Positions 7,712-16,230 of a stretch of 47,858 nt of DNA are shown here, one piece after another. Under the pieces are notes generated by a model. It was given only the letters and a program-made list of their open reading frames with translations, was not told the DNA's origin and did not search any database. Position numbers and translations under genes: made by a program. The first letter of the stretch is position 1. Each line of letters starts with the position of its first letter. Origin of the DNA: Pelotomaculum propionicicum (GTDB lineage Bacteria > Bacillota > Desulfotomaculia > Desulfotomaculales > Pelotomaculaceae); NCBI RefSeq assembly GCF_004369225.1, contig NZ_QFFZ01000028.1, positions 1 to 47,858 of the forward strand, in the 5' to 3' direction.

Positions 7712-9583
7712 ATGACAGCAGAAGTGCCTGGCGGTTATGGCGGTAAAATCCTGAGAATTAATTTATCTGAAATGAGCACCTCTGTAGAAAGAAAGGATGA
7801 TACATTCTACCGGAGATATTTGGGTGGCTCCGGCTTTATCTCCTACTTTTTGCTTAAAGAGCTGAAAAAAGGAATTGACCCTCTTGGGACCAGGAATAAA
7901 CTTGTCTTTGCCAATGGGCCGTTGACGGGAACACCTGTTATAGCGTGTGGCCGTAATGGTGTTGGCGCCAAATCTCCCCAAAGCGGCGGAATAGCCCTGT
8001 CGCAGGTGGGTGAATTTTGGGGCGCCCAGCTCAAGTGGGCTGGTTACGACGCTCTAATCATCGAGGGGAAGGCGGCTAAGCCGGTCTATATCTGGATACA
8101 TGATGAGGAAGTGAGTATCCGGGACGCCGGTCACCTCTGGGGTAAGAATACAAAAGAGACCCAGCAAATGATCAGGTCTGAGTTGGGTGACGATAAGATA
8201 CGCGTGGCGCTGATAGGGCCAGGCGGAGAAAAGATGGTGCGTTATGCCTGCATTATGAATGGGCTTTTCGACGCCGCCGGCAGGGGTGGCCTGGGTGCGG
8301 TAATGGGTTCGAAAAACCTCAAGGCGATCGCGGTTAGAGGCCGCAAAGCGCCACGGGTAGCTGATCCCGCACGTATTAAGGAATTAAATAAATTTTTAAA
8401 AGACGCCATGTTTAACAATATGATCGTGAGGGAATGGCACGAATACGGCACAGGTGGTCCCAGCATAGAGACAGGCATGGAGGTTGGCGACCTGCCGGTT
8501 CGCAATTTCCGTGACGGAGCATTCCCCGAGGTAAAGAAGATTACCGGAGAAGTTATAATGAATACCATGGGAGTTGGTATGGACGGTTGTTTTGCCTGTC
8601 CGGTGCGTTGTAAAAAAGTGTGCAAATCGGAAAAATATTCTATCGACCCCGCCTACGGCGGGCCGGAATATGAAAGCCTGTCCGTATTTGGCAGCAACTG
8701 TGGTGTGGATAATGTAGAAGCTATCGTTAAAGCTAACGAACTATGTAATGCGTTTTCGATAGACACCATAGCGACAGGTTGTACCATTGCCTTTGCCATG
8801 GAGTGCTTTGAAAAAGGGTTGTTGAGCGTTAAAGACACCGGTGGTATTGAACTGCGGTTCGGCAATGCTGAAGCTATGCTGAAATGCGTTGAGCTTATTG
8901 CCAAGAGAGATGGTTTCGGCAATCTGCTGGCTGAAGGTACCGCCTGGTTAGCAAAAAAAATCGGTAATGGAGCCGAGGATTTCGCGGTGCACGTCAAGGG
9001 GGTGGAGCCGGGGCAACACGATCCCAGACGCATGCCAAGCATGGGCCTGGGCTTTATGGTTAACCCTCATGGCGCCGACCATTGCTGCAACGTGCACGAT
9101 TACAAATTTGCTGACGCTAAGAGGATGAAAACCTATAGATATATGGGATTCCTCGATACTTTGCCGGAAGATGATATTGGACCCCGCAAAGTAGCTTTGT
9201 TCAAGGTGGAGCATCTCAGGCAAGTGCTGTTTGACTCTTTGCTGATGTGTCACCTGGCCGCGGTGCCTGTGGATCACAAGACTGTTGCTGACATTACGGC
9301 GGCTGTTACCGGGTGGGATACCAGTGTTATGGAGCAGCTGAGGGTAGCTGAGAGAATCATGACTATGGCCAGGTTATTCAATATTAGGGAAGGATTGACC
9401 GCTGATGACGACAGGCTGCCATTGCGGTTCTTCCAGCCTACAACTGACGGAGCACTGGCGGACAGGTGCCTCGACCCCGATAAGATGGAGAAGGCCAAAA
9501 GATATTATTATACTCTGATGGGCTGGCATAAAGAGGGAGTGCCGTTGCCGGAAAAGGTAGAGGAACTTTATATCGGGGAATAA
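7712..9583 (+). CDS. Aldehyde:ferredoxin oxidoreductase (tungsten/molybdenum pterin enzyme)
   Basis: A 623-residue AOR-family protein of standard length. The N-terminal GGYGGKILRINLS and RYLGGSGF, then KSPQSGGIALSQVG, are the family's pterin-binding region. The [4Fe-4S] ligands are CFACPVRC (about residue 293) and a late Cys in LLMCHLAAVP. The family oxidises aldehydes to carboxylic acids and reduces ferredoxin. The metal (W or Mo) cannot be told from sequence. A MoaD-like gene follows directly. With the dehydrogenase at 3459 and the acyl-CoA synthetase at 11893 it would complete alcohol to acid to CoA ester. The ATG has GAAAGGGTG upstream. Confidence 0.93.
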   Translation: MTAEVPGGYGGKILRINLSEMSTSVERKDDTFYRRYLGGSGFISYFLLKELKKGIDPLGTRNKLVFANGPLTGTPVIACGRNGVGAKSPQSGGIALSQVGEFWGAQLKWAGYDALIIEGKAAKPVYIWIHDEEVSIRDAGHLWGKNTKETQQMIRSELGDDKIRVALIGPGGEKMVRYACIMNGLFDAAGRGGLGAVMGSKNLKAIAVRGRKAPRVADPARIKELNKFLKDAMFNNMIVREWHEYGTGGPSIETGMEVGDLPVRNFRDGAFPEVKKITGEVIMNTMGVGMDGCFACPVRCKKVCKSEKYSIDPAYGGPEYESLSVFGSNCGVDNVEAIVKANELCNAFSIDTIATGCTIAFAMECFEKGLLSVKDTGGIELRFGNAEAMLKCVELIAKRDGFGNLLAEGTAWLAKKIGNGAEDFAVHVKGVEPGQHDPRRMPSMGLGFMVNPHGADHCCNVHDYKFADAKRMKTYRYMGFLDTLPEDDIGPRKVALFKVEHLRQVLFDSLLMCHLAAVPVDHKTVADITAAVTGWDTSVMEQLRVAERIMTMARLFNIREGLTADDDRLPLRFFQPTTDGALADRCLDPDKMEKAKRYYYTLMGWHKEGVPLPEKVEELYIGE

Positions 9584-9657
9584 GCGGTTTTAAATAGATA
9601 CGATTAAATTGCGTTAGTTGAGGGGGGTACTCTTTCCAGAGCGTTGGGGAGGCAAGT

Positions 9658-9951
9658 ATGATCACTGTAACAGTAAAATGGCTTGTCGACTTTGATGGTT
9701 TTAAGGGAGCCAGGGGGGAAGAAAGCGTCACTCTGCAAACTCAGGCTACCTGTCGTGATCTTCTGGATCTCCTTTCTAAATCTTTCGGCAGTGAATTTAC
9801 TGAGAGGATTTTTGATTCTGAAGGTAAGGAACTGAAGGAAGAACTTTGTTTTCTGCTAAACGGCAGGAATATCGCTTCTTTAAAAGGAATGGAATCAGAA
9901 TTAAAGGATGGAGACCGTTTGTTTATAGTCCCATTTCTAGGTGGCGGGTAG
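9658..9951 (+). CDS. MoaD/ThiS-like beta-grasp sulfur carrier
   Basis: A 97-residue protein with the MoaD/ThiS fold pattern and the diagnostic C-terminal Gly-Gly (VPFLGGG), the end that is adenylated and thiocarboxylated. GGGAGG precedes the ATG. Such genes often sit beside AOR genes, where they are thought to supply dithiolene sulfur for the metallopterin. Here it is 74 bases after the AOR gene. Confidence 0.85.
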   Translation: MITVTVKWLVDFDGFKGARGEESVTLQTQATCRDLLDLLSKSFGSEFTERIFDSEGKELKEELCFLLNGRNIASLKGMESELKDGDRLFIVPFLGGG

Positions 9952-10097
9952 GATGGGACTCTTTCATATGGCTGGATTAACGTGAGTCTGTTCATTAGTA
10001 CGGCAAAGGCCAAATTTAAAGAAATTTGAAAAGAAGAATCCAGCAATGAAAACTGGTATTAAAACCAATCAGGCAATAAACGACCAGGAGGGTTTTT

Positions 10098-11456
10098 ATG
10101 TCAGAGGAAATTAAGAGACTATTTAACCAAAGACTGGGCCGCTACCAGGCGGCCATAGCAATGGAGCCGACTGACCGGGTGCCGACAGCGTTTCAGACTC
10201 TCTATTTTGCTATTAAAAACTCAGGCTACAATTATCAGCAGATTATGTACGATCCTGAGATATGGCTCAAGGTTAAGCTTGACTTCTCCAGGAAGTATCC
10301 GGAAGTGGATATATTCCGGATTAATTTGCTGTGGGCGCCAAGCTTTGATGTGACGGACTACCGTATCTTTAAAGTACCGGGACGTGATATTTCCGAAAAG
10401 TCATTACAGCAGTTTGATGAAACTGAGTACATGAAAGCCGATGAGTACCGGATGTTTATTGATGACCCGGTAGGCTTCAGGATGGAACGTTATTTTCCCA
10501 GGGTGTTTGGAGAGTATGAAGGGAAAGGATCTGTTCGCTCCCATATGGCGTTTTTGAAGTCCGGTATGGCACAAGGTATTAACAATGCTATTAATCGTGA
10601 AAGAGCTGCCAGATTAGCCTCTGAGGTTGGCATGCCGGTACCAGTTATGGGAAACTTCGTGGCTCCTTTTGATTATCTTTCAGATAGATTCCGTGGACTT
10701 AACGGGATTATACGGGACATGTTCAGGCAGCCGGATAATGTGAAGGAGGCGTGCGAGGCGATCCTGCCCGATCTTCTGAATATAACCTTAGCCGGAGCTG
10801 ACCCACTAAAGCGGTATCCGATATTTGTCGCGACTCATAAGCCCTGCTTCCTGTCGCCTAAGCAGTTCGATGATTTTTATTGGCCAACATTTAAAAAAGG
10901 TATGATGATGCTTATTGAAGCGGGCTACACCTTCCGGGTATTCCTGGAAGGCAATTGGGAAGCGCATTGGCACCATATAGCGGAATTTCCCAAGGGAACG
11001 GTGCTGTGCGATATCGATAACGGGACGGATATCTTCAAAGCAAAGGAAGCTTTTGGGCACAAGCAATGCATAGCCGGCGGGATGCCGGATCAGACGTTGA
11101 TTTTTGGCAGCCCGGAGCAGGTCCGTGCCCGGGTAAAACTATTATGCGAGACTGTCGGCAAGGATGGAGGCCTGATTATACGTGGTGGAACTAACGTTCC
11201 TGAGGATACTAAGCCTGAAAACTTCCGGGCTTTGCTCGACGCCATCATGGAGTATGGCAGATACTCGGATGGTCCTGCCCCGGAACCCAAATCCATGCCA
11301 AAGCCCTCCGGCAATGTAGAGTTTCCTCAAGCTCGCATGATAACGCCGTGGGAAGTCAAAAAAGCTGATTGGAAGCTACCTGGTGATGAGGAACTAATCA
11401 GGCGGCCATGGGAGATGTTAGAAAAAATGGCTTATAACTGGCTTATATCCAGGTAA
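10098..11456 (+). CDS. Uroporphyrinogen decarboxylase (URO-D) family protein, methyltransferase-like
   Basis: A 452-residue member of the URO-D superfamily. The N-terminal RYQAAIAMEPTDRVP and the C-terminal CIAGGMPDQTLIFGSPEQV and GGLIIRGGTNVP are typical of the catabolic, non-haem branch, which includes MtaA-type corrinoid methyltransferases. True HemE is about 340-360 residues, so this is longer and carries an extra C-terminal tail. AGGAGGG precedes the ATG. In this cluster it may remove or transfer a methyl group. No corrinoid protein gene is nearby, which weakens that reading. Confidence 0.8.
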   Translation: MSEEIKRLFNQRLGRYQAAIAMEPTDRVPTAFQTLYFAIKNSGYNYQQIMYDPEIWLKVKLDFSRKYPEVDIFRINLLWAPSFDVTDYRIFKVPGRDISEKSLQQFDETEYMKADEYRMFIDDPVGFRMERYFPRVFGEYEGKGSVRSHMAFLKSGMAQGINNAINRERAARLASEVGMPVPVMGNFVAPFDYLSDRFRGLNGIIRDMFRQPDNVKEACEAILPDLLNITLAGADPLKRYPIFVATHKPCFLSPKQFDDFYWPTFKKGMMMLIEAGYTFRVFLEGNWEAHWHHIAEFPKGTVLCDIDNGTDIFKAKEAFGHKQCIAGGMPDQTLIFGSPEQVRARVKLLCETVGKDGGLIIRGGTNVPEDTKPENFRALLDAIMEYGRYSDGPAPEPKSMPKPSGNVEFPQARMITPWEVKKADWKLPGDEELIRRPWEMLEKMAYNWLISR

Positions 11457-11622
11457 GAAGAAGGCGGATATGATAATAATAAATATTGCGTAAGGGCTGC
11501 AAGACTTGATTTGAAACAAAGTATATGAACTTGTGGATGATATAATAAGTCAGGCTATAACAGAGAAAATCTTTGATTGGCTTTTCAATATATTGGGGGC
11601 TATGTGTAATCAATTAAAATCA

Positions 11623-11656
11623 GGCTGTTAACGGGATATAGTTAACGGTCTTTTTT
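11623..11656 (+). terminator. Rho-independent terminator of the first catabolic operon
   Basis: GGCTGTTAAC (11623-11632) pairs with GTTAACGGTC (11641-11650), with two G-U pairs and an 8-base loop, followed by T6 at 11651-11656. It lies 167 bases after the URO-D-like gene. The rest of the 436-base gap (11457-11892) holds promoter module B and no gene that I can see. Confidence 0.75.
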
Positions 11657-11727
11657 ATTAGATGATCTATATACGTTGTGAGAAATGTAATTATATGGTG
11701 TTACCCTTATGTTCTATAAAATTATAG

Positions 11728-11797
11728 GCACTTGCTATAGCGCAGGTGTTTGTATATGATTTTTCGATTACTCATTAATTTATACGAGCTATATAAT
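11728..11797 (+). promoter_or_regulatory. Promoter module copy B
   Basis: The -10 is TATAAT (11792-11797), with an 18-bp spacer from -35 TTACTC (11768-11773). An upstream CTATAGC box begins at 11735, again exactly 57 bp before the -10. It aligns with copy C at 15228 over about 70 bp, including CTATAGC, TATAT and an ACG-G-ATATAAT block. The palindrome at the -35 is not preserved here. It should drive the acyl-CoA synthetase gene about 95 bp downstream. Confidence 0.6.
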
Positions 11798-11892
11798 CTT
11801 ATATGGTCTAGTCATTATTTATTTAATTGCTTAAAAAATTTAACACTATTTTACGTACTTAGTAAAATGTTGAGCACAAGAGGTGAAATATT

Positions 11893-13995
11893 CTGATTGG
11901 AAAAAGTATATTTGCAGCGCCAGAATCCCTGGCGGTTGTTGGAGCTTCCCCGAAAACCGGTAAAATAGGCAACGTTCTGATGAATAACATAGTCCAAAGC
12001 GGCTATAAAGGAAAAATTTATCCTGTCAACCCAAAAGAAAAGGAAATTAATGGGATACCCTGTTTCCCATCTATAACCGGTATTCCTGGAAAAGTTGATA
12101 CTGCGATATTTTCTGTACCGGCTGGTAAAGTTCTCGATATTGCCAGAGAATGTGGCGCCAAAGGTGTTAAAAACCTGATCGTATTGACGGCTGGTTTTAA
12201 GGAGACAGGCCGTGCGGGAGCCGAGTTGGAAAAGAAACTATTATCTCTCTGTGAGCAATACAACATGCGTTTACTTGGTCCTAACTGTGTTGGTTTTATT
12301 GATACCCACACCCCAATTAACGCAACTTTTCTCAAAGGTTTCCCACCCCAAGGAGAAATAGCCTTTATCTCTCAGAGCGGGGCAATGCTGGCGGCTATTC
12401 TGGACTGGAGCAGGTTAGCTGGTATCGGTTATAGTAAAATTTACAGCCTTGGCAATAAGGCGGACCTCAACGAAGTCGACTGCATCTCCGAAGCGGCGGA
12501 TGATCCCAATACAAAAGTAATTCTCTGCTATATTGAAGATGTATCCTGCGGGTCCGAATTTTTAAAAAAAGTGACACAGGCCACCCTTAAGAAGCCAGTT
12601 ATCATCCTGAAGTCAGGCACCAGCCAGGCCGGCGCCCAGGCCGCCTCCTCTCACACCGGGGCGCTGGCGGGAAGTGACCTGGCTTATAACACCGCTTTCA
12701 AGCGTTGCGGTGTGTTGAGAGTATACAGCATGTCAGAGCTGTTTGACCTGGCGATAGCCTTTACCAGCCAGCCCGTTCCGAAGGGAGAAAAAATAGCCAT
12801 AGTGACCAACTCGGGAGGCCCCGGCATTATAGCCACTGATAAGGTTGAGAGCTACGGTCTCTCCATGGCCCGCTTTGCTAAGGAGACCATTGATGAGCTG
12901 CGGCTAAACCTGCCTCCTGAGGCTGGCATTTACAATCCGGTGGATGTTCTGGGAGATGCCAGGACAGACCGGTTTAAATTCGCCCTGGAAACAGTTTTAA
13001 AGGACGAAAACGTACACAGCGCGGCAGTGCTGTTGTGCCCTGTTGCTGTTACCGAGCCGCTGGAAACGGCGCAAGCCGTTGTTGAACTCAATAAAGCTTA
13101 CCCTGATAAGCCGCTGGTTGCCGCCTACATGGGAGGGCCGTCACTGGCTGAAGGCGCCAAAGTTCTTTCCGCCGGCGGCGTCCCTTGCTTTACGATGCCC
13201 GAACCGGCCATAGCCGCCATGGCGGGCATGTCGATGTATCGCAAGCTTAAGGAGCGTACTGCAGCGGAAATAACAGTAACTGATTTCAAACCTGACCAAA
13301 AGACAGTTAAAGCTATATTTTACGATGTCAAAAGGGATAATCGCCTGGCTTTACTTGGCAGTGAAGCGGCGGAAGTGATCGCCGCTTACAGGATTGACAC
13401 GATTCCCACCGTGTTAACCCACTCTCCTGAAGAAGCTGCGGCAAAAGCAGATGATATGGGCTACCCCGTGGTGTTAAAAGTAGCCTCTCCTAGAATACAG
13501 CACAAAACCGATGTGGGCGGAGTTAAAATTGGATTGAAAACAGCCGGTGATGTGAAAAGCGCTTATGTGAACGTCATGGAAAACGTGCACCGGTACTTGC
13601 CCAAAGTCATTCCCCACGGTATTGAAATACAAAAAATGGCGCCAAAAGGAATTGAGCTTATTGTAGGAATGAGCAGGGATGTTCAGTTTGGGCCGATGAT
13701 TGGCTTCGGGCTTGGAGGAATCTACGTGAACCTCTTGAAAGACGTTACCTTCCGGCTCGCGAACGGGATTACAGTCAATGAAATAAAAGAAATGATTAGC
13801 GAAACAAAAGCTTATACCCTGCTCAAAGGCTACCGTGGCGATAAACCGGTTGATCTCGAAGCCGTAAGCAAGGTAATCCGGAGGGTGGCCATGCTGGCCG
13901 TTGATTTCCCCGAAATTATGGAGATAGACATAAACCCGGTCTTTGCATACGAGCATGGTGTGGCCGCGCTTGATGTTAAAATAACGCTATCATGA
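11893..13995 (+). CDS. ADP-forming acetate/acyl-CoA synthetase (fused alpha and beta domains)
   Basis: About 700 residues. An N-terminal CoA-binding Rossmann domain (ESLAVVGASPKTGKIGN, then GYKGKIYPVNPKE) is followed by the succinyl-CoA-ligase-like region. The phospho-His motif is SSHTGALAG (about residue 245). A C-terminal ATP-grasp domain starts near residue 490 (VVLKVASPRIQHKTDVGGVK). The enzyme makes ATP from an acyl-CoA, or the reverse. The first in-frame ATG (11980) would remove the glycine-rich CoA-binding loop. Upstream of it the frame is open only to 11887, and AGAGGTG sits 7 bases before CTG 11893, so initiation at CTG (or ATT 11890/11896) is the best reading. The next gene's ribosome site overlaps this stop. 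Confidence 0.88.
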   Translation: MIGKSIFAAPESLAVVGASPKTGKIGNVLMNNIVQSGYKGKIYPVNPKEKEINGIPCFPSITGIPGKVDTAIFSVPAGKVLDIARECGAKGVKNLIVLTAGFKETGRAGAELEKKLLSLCEQYNMRLLGPNCVGFIDTHTPINATFLKGFPPQGEIAFISQSGAMLAAILDWSRLAGIGYSKIYSLGNKADLNEVDCISEAADDPNTKVILCYIEDVSCGSEFLKKVTQATLKKPVIILKSGTSQAGAQAASSHTGALAGSDLAYNTAFKRCGVLRVYSMSELFDLAIAFTSQPVPKGEKIAIVTNSGGPGIIATDKVESYGLSMARFAKETIDELRLNLPPEAGIYNPVDVLGDARTDRFKFALETVLKDENVHSAAVLLCPVAVTEPLETAQAVVELNKAYPDKPLVAAYMGGPSLAEGAKVLSAGGVPCFTMPEPAIAAMAGMSMYRKLKERTAAEITVTDFKPDQKTVKAIFYDVKRDNRLALLGSEAAEVIAAYRIDTIPTVLTHSPEEAAAKADDMGYPVVLKVASPRIQHKTDVGGVKIGLKTAGDVKSAYVNVMENVHRYLPKVIPHGIEIQKMAPKGIELIVGMSRDVQFGPMIGFGLGGIYVNLLKDVTFRLANGITVNEIKEMISETKAYTLLKGYRGDKPVDLEAVSKVIRRVAMLAVDFPEIMEIDINPVFAYEHGVAALDVKITLS

Positions 13996-14005
13996 GGTGA
14001 AACAG

Positions 14006-15073
14006 ATGAAAAACATTTATCTAACCGGAGTGGCGGGCAGCGGCAAAACAGCCGTCGCTCTGGGTATTGCGCTAAAGTTGAAAAAAGAAGGTTGCAAAGT
14101 GGCTTACTTCAAGCCGGTTGGAAGCCGCGCCAAGTTTAACGGCGGCGAAGATAACGACGCTTTATTGATGAAAGAGGTTCTAAGTATTAAAGCTGATATC
14201 AAGAAGGTTGTTCCCTTTACATTGGGCGCTTCTTACCTTTCCGGGCTGAAGAATCAACAGCAGATACTTGATATCATCAATGAAGCATATGGAGAAATAG
14301 CAAGAGGAACCGACCTGGTCATTATAGACGGAGCATCCTTTCCCCACACCGGCGCGTCTTACGGCATTGATGCTATAAACCTGGCCGGATTCTTTAACGC
14401 CTCTATTTTAAATATCATTAAACTTGAAAACGACCTCAGTTTAGATCAGGCAATATTTTTTAATGATCACATTAATGCCAGAGGATTAGAGGTCATTGGC
14501 CATATCTTCAATAACGTACCCAGGCAATTGATGTCCAAAACTGACGGAATCTTTAAGCCGGTTCTTGAAAAGATGGGCTGCAAAACAGTCGGGGTGATCC
14601 CATTGCGCGCTGAAATCGCCTCACCTACTGTTTCAGAGTATTATGAGGCTCTGGGAGGCGAGTTGCTGACAGGTGAAGACGGTCTTGGTTTACTTGTGGA
14701 GGAGGTTATTGTAGGCGCCATGACCTTGGAGAGCGCCTTTAGTTATATGCGCCGCTCAGCCAATAAAGCTGTGATTATGGGGGGGGACCGGGCTGATCTG
14801 GCGCTGGCCACTCTTGAGACAAGCACTTCGGCTCTAATTTTAACAGGCGGACTTTACCCTGATGTGAAGGTTATTTCTCGCGCGGCGGAAAAAGGTGTCC
14901 CGGTAATTCTGGTGCACAGTGACACCTATACCACTATCGAGAAGATTTCGGAAGTATCCAGGCGCATCCCTCCCGGTGATGCTGAAGGTATTAATATTGC
15001 GGTGGAAAATATAGAGCGGCACTGCGACTGGCAATCAATTCTTAAATCAATAGAGTCTGATCTTTCAAGTTAG
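14006..15073 (+). CDS. BioD-like P-loop protein with DRTGG domain (phosphotransacetylase N-terminal type)
   Basis: A 355-residue protein with the P-loop GVAGSGKTAV at residues 8-17 and a dethiobiotin-synthetase-like fold (YFKPVGSR, VIIDGA). A C-terminal DRTGG-type domain spans about residues 215-335 (ADLALATLETSTSALILTGG). This is the regulatory half of long phosphotransacetylases without the catalytic half. ATG 14006 is chosen over GTG 13997 because GAGGTGA at 13994-14000 is its ribosome site; that site overlaps the previous stop and implies coupling. Such proteins often pair with ADP-forming acyl-CoA synthetases. A sensing or regulatory role is likely but unproven. Confidence 0.8.
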   Translation: MKNIYLTGVAGSGKTAVALGIALKLKKEGCKVAYFKPVGSRAKFNGGEDNDALLMKEVLSIKADIKKVVPFTLGASYLSGLKNQQQILDIINEAYGEIARGTDLVIIDGASFPHTGASYGIDAINLAGFFNASILNIIKLENDLSLDQAIFFNDHINARGLEVIGHIFNNVPRQLMSKTDGIFKPVLEKMGCKTVGVIPLRAEIASPTVSEYYEALGGELLTGEDGLGLLVEEVIVGAMTLESAFSYMRRSANKAVIMGGDRADLALATLETSTSALILTGGLYPDVKVISRAAEKGVPVILVHSDTYTTIEKISEVSRRIPPGDAEGINIAVENIERHCDWQSILKSIESDLSS

Positions 15074-15227
15074 ACGACATAAATACTGGGTTAGAAAACA
15101 GTATAAATTAATGCAATATATTTGTTGACAATTTATAAAGCATACAAAGACCGGGTTCTTCGTAATAGTCTTTTCGCGTTAGAGGTGTCATTGTGGAAAG
15201 CCTGATTCTTTCAGGCTGTCGCTAAAG

Positions 15228-15297
15228 GCAATAACTATAGCCGCTAGCTTCATATATAAATTGCCAATTGGCAAAAAAATTTTACGCGTAATATAAT
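15228..15297 (+). promoter_or_regulatory. Promoter module copy C
   Basis: The -10 is TATAAT (15292-15297), with an 18-bp spacer from -35 TTGGCA (15268-15273). The -35 is embedded in a perfect 14-bp palindrome, TTGCCAATTGGCAA (15261-15274). The CTATAGC box starts at 15235, exactly 57 bp before the -10, and is preceded by GCTAAAGGCAATAA as in copy A. Just upstream is a hairpin, AGCCTGA/TCAGGCT (about 15198-15216). The module now stands in front of only the truncated phosphodiesterase copy and the thioredoxin. The remainder of the 15074-15324 gap holds nothing else that I recognise. Confidence 0.7.
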
Positions 15298-15324
15298 TTT
15301 TTTAATATATTAAGGGGGGAAGCG

Positions 15325-15633
15325 GCATTAAGGAACAAAGACGCGGCGGTTTTAGGTTTGAGCGGGCCTGAATCCGGTGACATAATCTATTTCGTGGATG
15401 AAGGTTTTAACGCAACCCACGGGGATTCTCTCCCGACTTATGGCGGTTATGCGGACACATCAGTATCCCCGATATTTATAGCGGCGGGTGCCGGTTTCAA
15501 AAAAGGAGTTTTTGTGGATCGTGTGATCAGACAGGTTGATGTCGCGCCGACCATGGCCATACTGGGTGGCGTGAGATTCCCGGCACAGTGTGAGGGCGCG
15601 CCGGTTTACCAAATCTTTGATGAGGATATTTAG
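15325..15633 (+). pseudogene. Truncated C-terminal copy of the phosphodiesterase
   Basis: From 15325 the frame reads A-L-RNKDAAVLGLSGPESGD onward. It matches the last 100 or so codons of the gene at 1391 nearly residue for residue, ending QIFDED. The first 570 codons are missing: the alignment begins abruptly after the ribosome-site-like AAGGGGGGA at 15312. The upstream region (promoter module C) also matches that of the full gene. This is therefore a duplicate that lost its middle and kept its promoter and 3' end. An in-frame TTG at 15358 could still start a 91-residue peptide, which would lack the Thr nucleophile and most metal ligands. Confidence 0.88.
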
Positions 15634-15723
15634 AACTGTCATTACAGCTCATTTCGGGCAACTGCAAAAGAATCGCTGCTAAAAATTCGTTAAATTATTC
15701 AGAGTAAAGAGGGAGTGGAATTG

Positions 15724-16047
15724 ATGGAACTTAAGAAGCTAAATGCAGTGACTTTTGAAGAAGTAGTGTACGATAACTGTGAAACCTGCCTGGTTGCTTT
15801 TTCCAGAAAAAGCTGCCATGTTTGCAAAGAAGTAATCCCGTTAGTCGAAGATATTGCCGAAGAGTATGTTGGTAAATTTGGCTTTTATAGTGTTGATGTA
15901 GAGGAAGAAAAAGATTTATACAATAGATTTTCGCTGAGAGGCGTACCTTCGCTCCTGTTTTTTAAAGACGGCGAGTATCAGGGTAAATTAGCGGGTCAAC
16001 TGGAAGAAGAACAAATCAAGGATAAGATTAATACACTTGTTGGATAA
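15724..16047 (+). CDS. Thioredoxin-like protein
   Basis: A 107-residue thioredoxin fold with the redox pair SCHVCKE (C-H-V-C, an unusual dipeptide between the cysteines). The cis-proline loop is RGVPSLLFF, followed by the usual KDGEYQGKLAG. ATG 15724 is about 10 bases after AAAGAGGG; TTG 15721 is an alternative. It follows the truncated phosphodiesterase by 90 bases and may be read from promoter module C. A role as reductant for a cluster enzyme is only a guess. Confidence 0.85.
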   Translation: MELKKLNAVTFEEVVYDNCETCLVAFSRKSCHVCKEVIPLVEDIAEEYVGKFGFYSVDVEEEKDLYNRFSLRGVPSLLFFKDGEYQGKLAGQLEEEQIKDKINTLVG

Positions 16048-16156
16048 ATATTAACTATTTGTATGCCCATTCTTCGGTATTTTTGCAGAAAACACTTGTA
16101 AAGAATACCTCCAAATACGATTTTGTTCCTTTAAAATAATAAGCTAATTTTGACGG

Positions 16157-16213
16157 AGATGAGTTAGAGGTTTGCAATCCGAGAAGAATTGCCTTGGGAG
16201 ACCCTACTCATCT
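16157..16213 (+). other. Structured RNA-like element downstream of the thioredoxin gene
   Basis: AGATGAGT (16157-16164) pairs with ACTCATCT (16206-16213). The inner AG/CT pairs extend that stem. Enclosed are a GCAAT/ATTGC hairpin and a small GGG-AGA-CCC hairpin. The sequence TTGCTTTT follows, so it could act as a weak terminator for the thioredoxin transcript, or be part of a regulatory RNA. The 16048-16570 gap also holds promoter module D and a leader of about 265 bases. I see no gene in it. Confidence 0.35.
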
Positions 16214-16230
16214 TGCTTTTCAGGGTTATA

